In this document: positions 33,301 to 42,461 of the stretch, piece by piece
Numbering within the stretch: position 1 is the stretch's first letter
Layout of the letters: every line of letters starts with the position of its first letter
The notes under the pieces: generated by a model
Seen by the model: the letters and a program-made list of their open reading frames with translations, nothing else
What the model was told of the DNA's origin: nothing
The model's database searches: none
Translations under genes and position numbers: made by a program
NCBI GenBank assembly: GCA_009746045.1
Contig: RPFO01000348.1
Coordinates: forward strand, 2,122,189 to 2,186,188
DNA: 64,000 nt
From: Mesostigma viride
Lineage: Eukaryota > Streptophyta > Mesostigmatophyceae > Mesostigmatales > Mesostigmataceae
Direction of reading: 5' to 3'

Positions 33301-36300
33301 AAATAAATTATAATTTAATCATGTAAGTAGTTTTTTAAAAAAACTTAATTAATATTTATAGTAGTATGTATGTATTACTATATAGTAGTATTGAAATTTA
33401 TTAATTAATCTTGGTGATCTTGGCTAGGGTCATGCCCAGGGGTGCTGCGATGGAAAGCATGATTCCTACAATGGGACTGCATGAATTATTAGTCAATTGA
33501 TGCCCAGGGGGGCTGCATGCCATGGTTGCTGCTTGGATTGGCAATCTGTTGTTGCTATTAACTGTTACTCTTGGACGCTCGTGGGACTCCGCTGCTGCTC
33601 AATTTCGTGGATGGTGTGTCATGTGGCGGATTGGAACCCATTGCTTGTGAACAACCCACACAAACGATCGCCGCATGTGTATGCTCCCTGCCAGCGTGGC
33701 GGCGTGGACGGGGCTGGAGATGGTGGACATGTCGAATGCGCACGAGGTGTTCGAGGACTACCGGTAGGACACTGATTTGCATGATTGGTTGTTCATACTG
33801 CCAGTACTAGAACCCTAGTGGTCAAAATCACTTTGCGACAAACTATTTTGCGACCTCAAAACAAGGTAAGAGTTGAGATTTGCAAGGCAAAACTATTTCA
33901 ATATGGTAATTGCGACGCGGCACTTTCTAAGTAAAATCCAATGAAATTATTAGAAAATCTAGTAGACAAGTACAGAGGCATGTTTGCGAGCCAAAATAAA
34001 GCACACTAATAGATGTTTGCGAGGTTGATTCGCAAAGTATTTGTCGCACTGTGATTTTGACCACTAGGGTATAATAGAATATGGTACCCGCACGAGGTGT
34101 TCAAGGACTAGCGGTAGGGCACTGGTTTGCATTGTTGATCGATCATGCGGCCAGTACGCGTATAGGCTATGTGCACGAGGTGTTCGAGGACTAGCTGTAG
34201 GAATATCATTCATTACAATTCAAGTGTGCAGGTAGCGAGCATATGTTTGTTTTTTTGTAGTGCCAACTATCTATCAGTCATGATAATTATTCCTGATTAA
34301 TAATTCACGTTAGACTTCATGTTAGAAATAGTTGTGCCAATGCAGGCACTACATATTGACACAGCTGCACTTTATTACACATATCAAGGTGTGCGACCAT
34401 TGGCATCCTTGCTGATAAGGAGCTCCTACCTGCTGTTGACAGGCTCCATCTGGTATGCCAGTACCGTCAAATCATGCATCCTCGTACTAGTGTCTATCAC
34501 ATTGTCTGTTAGTCAGTGGTCCAGCCAGCAATATGTAATGGGCAGTGTTGTTGGATGGTAGACAGGTGCCAATGCTCGCTTCCGCCACCATCCCTTTGTC
34601 CGCATGTGTAATTGTGACGCGTGTGTGTGTGTGTGTGCGGGACTTGTAACATACTTGTGACTTTCATTGTATCCTAATCGGCCTGACATTGGGGGGAGGG
34701 GGGAGGGGAGGGGGGAGGGGGGAGGGGGAGGGGGGAGGGGGGAGGGGGGAGGGGGGAGGGGGGAGGGGGGAGGGGGGAGGGGGAGGGGGAGGGGGGAGGG
34801 GGGGAGGGGGAGGGGGGAGGGGGGAGGGGGGGAGGGGGGAGGGGGGGAGGGGGGAGGGGGGAGGGGGAGGGGGGAGGGAGGGAGGGAGGGAGGGAGGGAG
34901 GGAGGGAGGGAGGGAGGGAGGGAGGGAGGGAGGGAGGGAGGGAGGGAGGGAGGGAGGGAGGGAAGGGGGGGATGAATGCCTGTCATGGAACCTTGTCATG
35001 AATGCTTGCCATGAGTGCCTGTCATGAGTGCTTGTTTTTGGCCCTACCCTGACATCCTTCCCGCGCACATTCTCATGTGTGCTTGTATGTGAGCTCGTGC
35101 GCCAACCTCCAGCCTTCGCTTTGTGGAACAGCTGGCGCACGCGGTGGGGAGGGATACGCTGAGCCTGGGCATCACGTCGATGGCCGAGAGCATAAGTGAG
35201 TGGGGGCGGAGAGCATAAGTGAGTGGGGGCCGAGAGCACGAGTGGGGGCCCAGAGCACAACTGAGTGGGGGCCGAGAGCACAAGTGAGTGCGGGCCGAGA
35301 TGTGGTGTGTATTGTCGGCATGGATACATCTCGGCATGGATCGACATCTCCCTTATCTCTATCAGATCGTGTTTCATTTTACCATCCGAACTCCGTCAAA
35401 GCTTATATCCATCGTTTTGGTACTTTACCAATCAATTTGGATTTCTGAGCGTCTGCTGCTCCTATGATACGGGACCCAATTCTTGCGGCTCCTTTCTCCC
35501 CCCCCCCCACTTCCTCCCTTCCCCATCCCTTGTCCCTCAGGTTTCTTCACGACATTTGTCTTCCGGCGGGTCGACTCGTCTCGCCTATGCAAGTTCCTGC
35601 CGCCGCTGCCCCCTCCGCTTGACGAGAGCGTGGGCGCGGAGGCCCTTGTGGGTGTCAGGAGCCAGCTGGCACCGCCGCAAGAGGCTGCCGCTCCCAGCCC
35701 CAAACCGATGCCAGCATCAGCAAAAGAGGATCTCTCGCAAGCCACGCCACCTCATGGCACGGAGACAGCTAGCAAACGGGCGGCCGAGAGCCCTGCCTCC
35801 GCCATCAAGTCCCCCAATATCGTGGCCACGGATGCCAGCATCAAGAAGAAGGATGCTAGCAGTGGTGGGCTCAGCACCAAGGGGACCGTGGACCGGACCA
35901 GCAGCGCATACGTGGCAACCAAAGGGAAACTGGGCGGCGACAGGGATATCACCAAGGGCGCTGCTTCTGCTGGCGCCGGCACGGTGGACAAGAAAGGTGA
36001 CCTGGCGGCGGCGGCAGCATTAGTGGCGAGCGCACTGGGCACACCACTGGGCGGCGGCGGCAAGCCTAAAGTGGCCCCGGGCCGGCGGCTGGTCAAGCTC
36101 GGCAGCAGCAGCGGCGGCAGCAAAGAGCCTGAGGGGGTGCTTCCAAAGGTGCCCAAGGTAGCGGGAATGGCCGCTGGGTCTATGGCTGGTACTACCACCC
36201 TCAAGGGTAGTGCCCCTGGTTATGGTAAAGTTGGTGGCAAGGATGGTGCACCCGTCAGGGTTGCGGGTGCATCGGGGGGGAGGGAAGGAGGGGACAGGGA

Positions 36301-39022
36301 GGGAGCGGTCGCACTCAGGGAGGCAGAGGGGGCCGGTGGCAGTGGGGAGAAAGGTGGTGGTGGGAAAGGGGGTGACGTCCGTAAGGACAAGAAAGAGGTG
36401 GCTAAGGGCGCGGTGGCTGACGGCGCCAAGGAGTCAAAGTCCGTGCCAGAGAAAGCGCAGGCGGGTGGAGGCAAGCCGGAGAAAGCAGAGGCAGCAAAGG
36501 AAGTACCCAAGGACAAGCCACCGAAGCTTGCGATGCCGAAGGAGCGCAAGGATGAGAAGAAGCCCGAGGACAAGGGCAAGGGCAAGGCCTTGGACAAAAT
36601 GGCGTATGGAAGCACACAGGGCACAGAGCCCAAGGATGGTTCCAAGACGGAAAAGGAGGAAAAGGGGGCGGGCGGAAAGAAGGTGGAAAAGAAGCCGACG
36701 ACTCTGGGCAAGCGCAGCCGGCAGGGTGAGTTGCCCGCGTCACCCATGGGAGAGGGTAATGCTGCTGGCGCGGTAATTGGTGCAGCGCTAAACAGGGATG
36801 CAGCAGCGGGTGCAGCTGGTGGGGGCACGCCCGCGCCGCCAGTGTTGTCGGAACGGCCTCGTCGCAAACGGCAGCCGACGGAGAGGGCCACGCAGGCGCT
36901 CGTGGAGGGCAGCTGGCGCCTGTCTGACGAGGACGCGGAGGATGAGGTGGAAGGGGAAGGGGTTGCGGGGGGGGAGGGAGGGGGGGAGCCGGCCGGGGCG
37001 GGAAAAGGGAAGGACGCTCCGCGGAGGGAGGCAGGAGGAGCGAAGCGGGGCCGCGGCGCGGGTGCAAAGGACCTGCTGTGTGCAGTAGTCGAGGGTGGGG
37101 GTGCACGGGGGGTGGAGGCAATTGCAACAGAGGGTGCCCAGGCGGCATCTGGGGGCGGCAAGGAGGAGCCAGGGGGGGATGAGATGGCCACCAGGGATGG
37201 TGCGGGGGCCGGTAACGCTGGGGCGGGTGGGGCGGGCATGGAAGCGGGAGTGGGTCGACGGGGGGTGCGTACCAGGGTCCGAAGTGTGCGGCATGCGCCG
37301 GGTGATGTGGCACAAGGGGAGGCGACGGAGGGGCACAGGGATGAGGCCAAGGGGGGTGGCAAGGAGGAAGGCCATGGGATGGAAGGGGGGGCGCCCATGA
37401 CGGATGCCAGGGTGCCGGCGATGGGACCCAGGAGAGGGGCGAGGAGCCAGGGAAGGGGGCGTGGTGCGCAGGGTGCCGGCGGCCAGCAGGGAGAGGGGGA
37501 TGGTGGGAAGGCGGAGGGTGGTTATAAGGCGGACGATGAAGCGGAGAAGCAGAAGGGGGAGGAGAAGGGGGAAGCAGAGGCCAAGGAGGAGGGGGAGGAG
37601 AAGTCGAATGGCAAGCTGAAGGGCAAGGAAGAGGAGAACGGGAAGGAAGAGGAGAAAGGGAAGGGAAAGGCGAAGGGCAAGGCAAAGGGGAAGGGGAAAG
37701 GGAAGGGGAGGAGTAGGGCGACAAAGAAGGTGGAGGACAAGGAGCAGGAAGAGGAGCAAGAAGAAGATGAGGAAGAAGAGGAAGGGCATGAGGAGCCAGG
37801 TGTCGAGAAGGAAGACAAGGAAAAGGAAGAAGAAGAGGACGAGGAGGAGAAGGAGAAGGAGAGAGATGACGAGTGGTCGCCCGGACAGAGAGCCCCTAGG
37901 AAACATCCCAGGGTGTCCAGGGGCGCAAATGGTCCAATGGGGTCGCAGCCTCTTGCCAAGGCTGGGCGTAATGCCGAGACACGAGCGGGGGGGGGTGACG
38001 AGGGCCAGGGGGCTTGCGCGGATGGCACAACGGGTGCTGCCACTGGGCATCAGAAGACGGGGGACGGGGATGGGGAGGCACCTGCGAGAGGGGTGGGTGG
38101 GCGGCGGGGCCGACGGAGCTTGAAGGACCCGCCGCCGAAGGACCCGGAGCGGCCTCACGAGGAGGCAGCTGCTTCGATGGTGGGTGGCGCGGATGGTGCA
38201 GGGAAGGCAGAACAGGGAGCAGACAAGACAGATAAAGGAGAGGACAAGGCAGGAGAGGGAGCAGACAAGACAGATAAAGGAGAGGACAAGGTAGAACAGG
38301 GAGCAGACAAGACAGAGAAAGGAGAGGGGAAGACAGGGAAGGGAGATGGGAGGGCCGACAGGGGAGGAGGCCCTCTGGCTGCAGATGTGGGTGGGGCATT
38401 TCCGGCCGATTTGAATGGCCAGAAGGCAGCGGTACCTGGGGTTTCTGAGCCCAGCGTGGTCGCTGGGTCAGATGATGTTGTTGGACTAGCTGGTGGCAAG
38501 GTGGCGGATGCCAGCTTACCAGCCGTGAGGATAACCGAAGCAACGGGGATAGGAGGGCCAGGCCAAGAGGACACACCACAGGGAGTGTCAGAGAATGCTG
38601 GCAAGACGGAGGCATCCGTGGCGGCTTCCCTAGAGGTGACAGGTGTCAGCCCAGCAGTGGCTGCCGTTTCTGCCCCTATGCCTGAAAACCTTGAAGGATC
38701 CGGGCCGAAGAAAAGAGTTCGGCGACAGCCAGGGCGAACGTCTTCCATTGAAATCGAGCCACAAGGTGATGCGGTACCCGCCGAGTCTCCTGGACCCAAG
38801 GGAGTCCCGATGGCGACCCCAGGCCCGGCAGGGGAGCCGCCTGAAGTGGGTCTGGCTGTGGATAGGGGCGTGAAGTCCCCCCCCAGTGAAGGGAAGCCTC
38901 GGAAGCGGGCCAAGTTGGAGGACAAGGGTGCGAGCGCGTCGAAGCCGCCTGTGAACGAGGAGGTTAAGGTTGCTGGCCTGGAACGAAGGTCCTCGCTGCG
39001 AGCAAGGCGGTCCTCGAAATGA
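24381..39022 (+). CDS. mRNA cap (guanine-N7) methyltransferase-like, ten exons plus giant tail
   Basis: Exons: 24381-24459, 25385-25476, 25942-25995, 26323-26634, 27624-27733, 28761-28847, 29832-29927, 33695-33763, 35113-35195, 35541-39022. All introns are GT-AG, and the joined frame stays open for 1,487 codons. Cap methyltransferases use SAM to methylate N7 of the capping guanosine on nascent mRNA in the nucleus. Visible landmarks in order: SAM motif I VLDLYCGKGHKCGSW; post-I acidic loop VGVD; FDRVVCFQHFQ; FLQSVARHLTMGGYFFGMVP; YNLMCDNPRFTRFGTRYHF; YLVHFPSLIR; GLEMVDMSNAHEVFEDYR; and a closing strand FFTTFVFRR. The wording is closer to the divergent plant cap-methyltransferase-2 group than to RNMT/Abd1 (from memory of the family). 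The third exon (18 codons) is the least certain. The N-terminal block before motif I is unresolved. Introns hold large tandem arrays. Confidence 0.87.
25640..25825. repeat. About 26-bp A/T-rich tandem repeat in an intron
   Basis: GGAAGGGATTGATTAATTGG-type units repeat about seven times in the intron between the second and third methyltransferase exons. Confidence 0.85.
26839..27190. repeat. 45-bp minisatellite in an intron, 8 copies
   Basis: Units CTTGGCGCTCTCTCATCCTG + GCTGTCTGCTTGATTTGAAT + ATCAA. Two variant units (extra CT; TGATGTGAACATCAA) recur at a fixed spacing, so the array also has a three-unit higher order. Confidence 0.93.
27841..28195. repeat. 71-bp minisatellite in an intron, 5 copies
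   Basis: Copies begin TTCCTTCAAACCTTGCGTGC at 27841, 27912, 27983, 28054 and 28125. They differ only at GGGCCAATTG versus GGGCCCATTG, which alternate strictly, so the real repeating block is a 142-bp dimer. Confidence 0.93.
28312..28690. repeat. 41-bp minisatellite in an intron, about 9 copies
   Basis: Units (C/T)GTGGTACTGACCCCTGG + CCCTCTGATGTCATGCCGTG + GCC; C and T forms mostly alternate. The last unit runs into TCTCAGGCGCAAGTTCCTCA, which copies the acceptor and first bases of the true exon at 28761. Confidence 0.93.
28848..29831. other. Intron, dispersed repeat only
   Basis: This holds a degenerate copy of the micro-SINE in the inverted sense at about 29463-29535 (GAGACAACCAGCGCAGGCC; CCGGACCATGGTAGCTCGAG). 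Frames at 29005-29465 are not conserved. Confidence 0.5.
30229..32992. repeat. Telomere-like (CCCTACA)n/(CCCGACA)n array, 2.76 kb, intronic
   Basis: About 390 heptamers, almost all CCCTACA or CCCGACA in patches, with rarer CCCTACG, inside the intron between exons 29832-29927 and 33695-33763. On the minus strand this reads TGTAGGG/TGTCGGG, one base from the plant-type TTTAGGG telomere. From about 32205 a higher-order block appears four or five times, marked by CCCTCTTCCCTACACC. A 7-bp unit read over three periods keeps frames open, which explains the 685-residue open frame here; it is not a gene. Confidence 0.97.
33235..33415. other. AT-rich island in the same intron
   Basis: About 180 bp of strongly A/T-rich sequence (TTAATTAA motifs, A and T runs) stands out against GC-rich surroundings, directly after the heptamer array. 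No frame and no element ends recognised. Confidence 0.6.
33812..34070. mobile_element. hAT-like MITE, 259 bp
   Basis: The left end ACCCTAGTGGTCAAAATCAC and the right end GTGATTTTGACCACTAGGGT are exact inverted repeats of 20 bp, and similarity continues further in (TGCGACAAA). Flanks GTACTAGA (33804-33811) and ATAATAGA (34071-34078) agree at 6 of 8 positions, fitting the 8-bp duplications of hAT elements. There is no frame. It lies in a methyltransferase intron, 49 bp after the exon end. Confidence 0.7.
34089..34205 (+). repeat. Two decayed copies of an exon end and its splice donor
   Basis: The exon end at 33738-33763 (GCACGAGGTGTTCGAGGACT ACCG, then donor GTAGG) recurs at about 34090 and 34172 as GCACGAGGTGTTC(A/G)AGGACT followed by AGCGGTAGG and AGCTGTAGG. 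Both copies turn the Tyr codon TAC into the stop TAG. Use of either as an exon would end the protein. Confidence 0.8.
34206..34689. other. Intron sequence, no feature
   Basis: Mixed sequence with a short TG run at 34622-34637. The frame at 34319-34561 shows no conserved feature. Confidence 0.5.
34690..34968 (+). repeat. Pure purine G-rich tract (GGGGGAGG)n then (GGGA)n
   Basis: About 280 bp without a pyrimidine on the plus (transcribed-sense) strand. The first 175 bp is irregular GGGGGAGG; the rest is (GGGA)n from about 34877. Dense G runs could form G-quadruplexes in the pre-mRNA. Frames through it on both strands are artefacts. Confidence 0.95.
35178..35300 (+). repeat. Tandem copies of an exon end plus GTGAGT donor
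   Basis: The exon end CGAGAGCATAA and donor GTGAGTGGGGGC at 35185-35207 repeat about five times to 35300 (GAGAGCATAAGTGAGTGGGG, later GAGAGCACAAGTGAGTGCGG). At least three copies keep a GTGAGT donor. I chose the first because it gives an in-frame join to 35541. Confidence 0.8.
35541..39022 (+). CDS. Last exon of the methyltransferase gene: Lys/Glu/Gly-rich tail
   Basis: The exon starts after TCCCTCAG with the last conserved strand of the methyltransferase (FFTTFVFRRVDSSRLCKF). It then continues about 1,145 residues with no known fold. The tail is Ala/Gly/Lys-rich at first, then has basic patches (RPRRKRQPTERA; RRGRRSLKDPPPKD; KKRVRRQPGRTSS) that look like nucleic-acid-binding or nuclear-localisation patches. 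A highly charged block follows (GKAKGKAKGKGKGKGRSRAT then EDKEQEEEQEEDEEEEEGHE), and an 11-residue repeat (GADKTDKGEDK type, about 38215-38345). It ends RRSSLRARRSSK. No stop or frameshift interrupts it. Cap methyltransferases normally end at or shortly after the conserved strand, so the tail is an unusual fusion or expansion. Confidence 0.85.
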
Positions 39023-39433
39023 CAGGAAATGCTAGAGCCCATGGGCATTACAACCAAAGGCAGTTGGTGGGGGTTTGGTACAAGAAGTTAAGCCTTGCAA
39101 GCCCCGGGCAGGCGGGTACCTTCCCACTTTTTATGCCCGTACAGTTTCTGCACCTGGCAATCTGGGCAGTATCCTAGGTCTAAGCGTTGCATGTTTGAAC
39201 AGATCTGCGCCCCCATGATACAAAATGGATTGGCCGGTGTATGGCCGGCTGTGCATGAAGTAGCCAGTCCATTCTACCTGTCAATATATTGTGACTGGTG
39301 CTTTCTTGAGAGATAGGCAGAAGATGTTTGTCTATTTATATCCTCTTGCTTTTGTGAACCAATGTTGACAATTTAACTCAATGGTTGGATGGATGTCAAA
39401 TCACTCAAGGACATTGTCACGCACTTAAGTATA
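39023..39433. other. 3' flank of the methyltransferase gene
   Basis: I see no TGTAA or AATAAA motif in a convincing place, so the transcript end is undefined. No other gene. Confidence 0.4.
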
Positions 39434-39575
39434 TTCAGTAGTTAAACACGCGCTCCCGTCGGGGAGTCACAGAGCACCGGAGTGCCTTTAACCCCTGATC
39501 GAGTGTGCACAGCGGGCAGGGGGGCAGCTAGAGCCCCCCCCCTTCCCTCATGCCACAGGAATGCCACAGGGTGCA
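39434..39575 (-). mobile_element. LINE-A-type 3' end, inverted
   Basis: On the minus strand this reads a GCATTCCTGTGGCATG-type 3' UTR, GGGTTAAAGGCACTCCGGTG, then the hairpin GCTCTGTGACTCCCCGACGG GAGC and a weak tail. It is a short 5'-truncated copy. Confidence 0.65.
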
Positions 39576-40134
39576 CAATGGGACCCGTCGAAACGATATC
39601 GATCCAGCATCCCCTGTACAGCATCCCCACGTGGGTGCAATATGACCCGTGTGAGCATGGCATATTGCTATGGAGACGTGAGCACACAGGTGCACATTTA
39701 AGTATATGCAAATTAAGTTATGCAGTAAACCATTTAAGTGCAAGCATGTGCTAGTGAGGGACAACGTAAGTAAGCAAGTACTTGCGTGTCATGCGCAAAG
39801 GCATGCCACGGAGTACTCTGCTAATCTCATTAATAAAGAAAAAAATAATTGCACACAACAACGTACGTAAATGGCTATAAGTTGTAATAATTGCATCGCT
39901 CGATCGTGCGCGTCATGCATGCGCAGCATCTTTCGATGTACCAAAATTGATATTTCAATGCACAGCTAGCTTACTATGTGTATGCATGCGCACACACAAA
40001 ATATTTTATCTAACTGTAGGGGCTGGAGGGATTTGATACTTTTCCATTTGAACTGGCACGGCATGTCATTATTAATCAATTAATTCAGTTGCAAATGTCG
40101 CATTGATATGTACATGTATCGAAGCTGGTTGAAT
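39576..40134. other. Intergenic, dispersed repeat copy
   Basis: 39765-39910 is a copy of the dispersed repeat with AAGTACTTGCGTGTCATGCG and GGCATGCCACGGAGTACTCT. No gene. Confidence 0.5.
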
Positions 40135-40145
40135 TTGGGGACAAC

Positions 40146-41721
40146 TCCTTGGGGACAGCTCCTTGGGCCCGGTGGGCCCATCCTAGCTTGCCACCGACCT
40201 GGAGGGGTTCCTCGCCAAGAGCTCCACCACGTACCGCCTCGCTGTCCTGCGCATGCAGCTCCTTCCGGCAACTCCTATGGGCATCAACTTAAAGCTCCGC
40301 CACGGATCCCCAGCCCAGCCTGCGCCGCCGGCAGCCACATCGGCTCCCTCCCTCTGCAAGGATGACCTCCGAGCAGTGCTGGAGGAGCACGTGAAATGGC
40401 CGTTGGCCGAGAAGCTGTCCTCGCTAACTGACACGACGCTCTTGAAACACGGTGGAGGCCCGGGTCTCCAATGTGGAAACCAAGGTCGTCCACAAGCTCC
40501 AACCACAGTACGTTCACGGCCCTGCACACCGCGGCGCAGGCATCTGAGACACACGCTGCACTTGTCTCTCGCCTTAAGCAGGTGGAGGGCAAGTGCGCCG
40601 TGCTCATGAAGAAGCTTGAAGCCATCACCGCCCACACCGAGGCCCTGGCCACACAGGTCCCAAAGATAGCGGAGCAGACGGCCACCATCGCATCCCAGCC
40701 ACCCTGGCAGGATGCTGGTGACCTCCCGCCGCGCTCTCCTATGCGGACCTGCGCGCGGTCAGCGACCGCCTCAACCACCGACGCCATCGCCACGAAGCTC
40801 CAGGAGCTGGAGGACCACCGCCAGGCCAACCAACGGGAGGCCACCGACCGCGCTCGCCGCGAGTGCCGATTGGTGCTGCGTCGTTTCCCCCAGAAGCCAG
40901 TTGAGACGTCAACCTCCCTTGCCGACGAGCTCAAGGACCATGCAGCTCCTTACCCACGTACATGGGCCTGGTAGGTGAGGTAGCACTGCGTGGGTGTCAC
41001 CGCCTTCCCCACTCACGGGACGCGGCGGCTCCCCCACCAGTCCTGCTCACCTTCCCCTCCCGTGAGGACAAGCAGCGGTTCCTTTCTCGTCGCAAGAGGT
41101 TGCACGACCTCACCTGGAAGCTGGACGACGACCTGACCCCCCGCGGCCCGCTCAGCAGCAGCTAGCAGCGACGCGACCTGTGGCCGGAGTACCTCCGCCA
41201 CAAGCAGGACCCCCAGAAGCCCAAGGTGTACTGCATGGAGCCTGGGCGGGGACCTGATGATCAACCACAAGATGTGGACGCCCCCCGCGGGCTAGACTAG
41301 CTGATAGCCCTAGCTTGTATCCATTGGTAGTCACTGCCGCTACGTACGGCAGCCATGCTTAGAATGTTTGCCTAGCTGTGCCAACATACCTAGTCACGTG
41401 CACCGCTAACGCACGGTACACAACCAGCCATAGCCTTAGCTTAGTCCTTGTACAGCCATGCTATGACCTGGCTATGATCAGATTACTCGCCCACGCTCAG
41501 CTTGTTATGCCCTGCTCACATGGGTCTTATTGCACCCACAGACTGCCGGATCGTTAGCGTGTCCGTTTAGCTAGCGTGCCCGAATGCAGCTGTGGCATGC
41601 CTTAGGCAAGAAGCAGACCGGGGGTCTCTGCCCTTTCTCCTGTTGTGCACACACAGGGATTAAAAGCACTTCGGTGCTCCGTGACTCCCCAACGGGAGCA
41701 CGAGTTTAATTAATTGATTAA
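40146..41721 (+). mobile_element. ORF1-only retroelement, second family, complete insertion
   Basis: TTGGGGACAAC flanks it at 40135-40145 and 41722-41732. Inside are a degenerate ORF1 (about 40160-41285), a 3' UTR, the hairpin GTGCTCCG...GGGAGCAC at about 41675-41702 and a TTAATTAATT tail. There is no reverse transcriptase. The last 35 bp or so match the LINE-A end at 7406-7454, which suggests LINE-A enzyme moved it. Confidence 0.82.
40160..41285 (+). pseudogene. LINE ORF1 protein, degenerate
   Basis: Read across frames: a helical N-terminal part (DLRAVLEEHVKWPLAEKLSS), a coiled-coil-prone segment (VEGKCAVLMKKLEAITAHTE), a basic region (RARRECRLVLRRFPQKPVET) and a C-terminal part (REDKQRFLSRRKRLHDLTWK). 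This follows the L1 ORF1p order of coiled coil, RRM-like and C-terminal domain. Frame breaks lie near 40440, 40970 and 41160. Confidence 0.65.
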
Positions 41722-41977
41722 TTGGGGACAACCTGTCAAACAGCTAGGGCGCTGAGGCTTGCATGTCTGATCTGCCGTATCCGATTGAAAAGTACTAGGA
41801 TTCGGACGTACCAGCTGGTCGATCTGTCCAACCAAGAGGTACGTGTGCATGTACAACTACCTGGCCGAATTCATGTCTATAGCTACCAATTATACTCACA
41901 CATCAGGGATCCAAGCCTCCCATGGCATTAAGTGTCTCACACATCATATGTGTATGGTGTACACTACGCGAGACACG

Positions 41978-42172
41978 GCATGCAGACATGCAGACATGCA
42001 GACATGCAGACATGCAGACATGCAGACATGCAGACATGCAGACATGCAGACATGCAGACATGCAGACATGCAGACATGCAGACATGCAGACATGCAGACA
42101 TGCAGACATGCAGACATGCAGACATGCAGACATGCAGACATGCAGACATGCAGACATGCAGACATGCAGACA
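41978..42172. repeat. (ATGCAGAC)n octamer array, about 24 units
   Basis: A perfect 8-bp repeat. It is not a multiple of three, so each frame cycles through the same 8-residue peptide (HADMQTCR type). The seven open frames here are artefacts. Confidence 0.98.
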
Positions 42173-42461
42173 GGCTAACGCTCACGGCACACCACCCAAC
42201 TACTCACGTGTGTAATGTCAGTACGTCTGTACAGATTTTTCACATTCCATGCCACATGCCGGCATGAATTTATGGCCATTGCTCGCCCCCCATCCATCTC
42301 AAAGGAGAGTCCGTCCCAGTCAGAGTCGCGCCTCCGTCCTTCTTGTTGTACATAGGGGCTTAGTAGGGATCCTTTAAATGGTACCCATGTGTCGCAGTCG
42401 CGTGCTTTTGATTCTCCTTGATGAATGGATGTTGGGAGTACTAATGTTTTATTGTTCCATC

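Noticed and set aside
36220-38158. Long minus-strand Pro/Ser-rich frames opposite the methyltransferase tail
   Set aside because: They are shadows of a GC-rich, low-complexity plus-strand exon whose frame is fixed by the conserved strand FFTTFVFRR and by splice phase.
41843-42267. Seven overlapping frames with HADMQTCR or CMSACLHV repeats
   Set aside because: Translations of the ATGCAGAC octamer; no coding context on either side.
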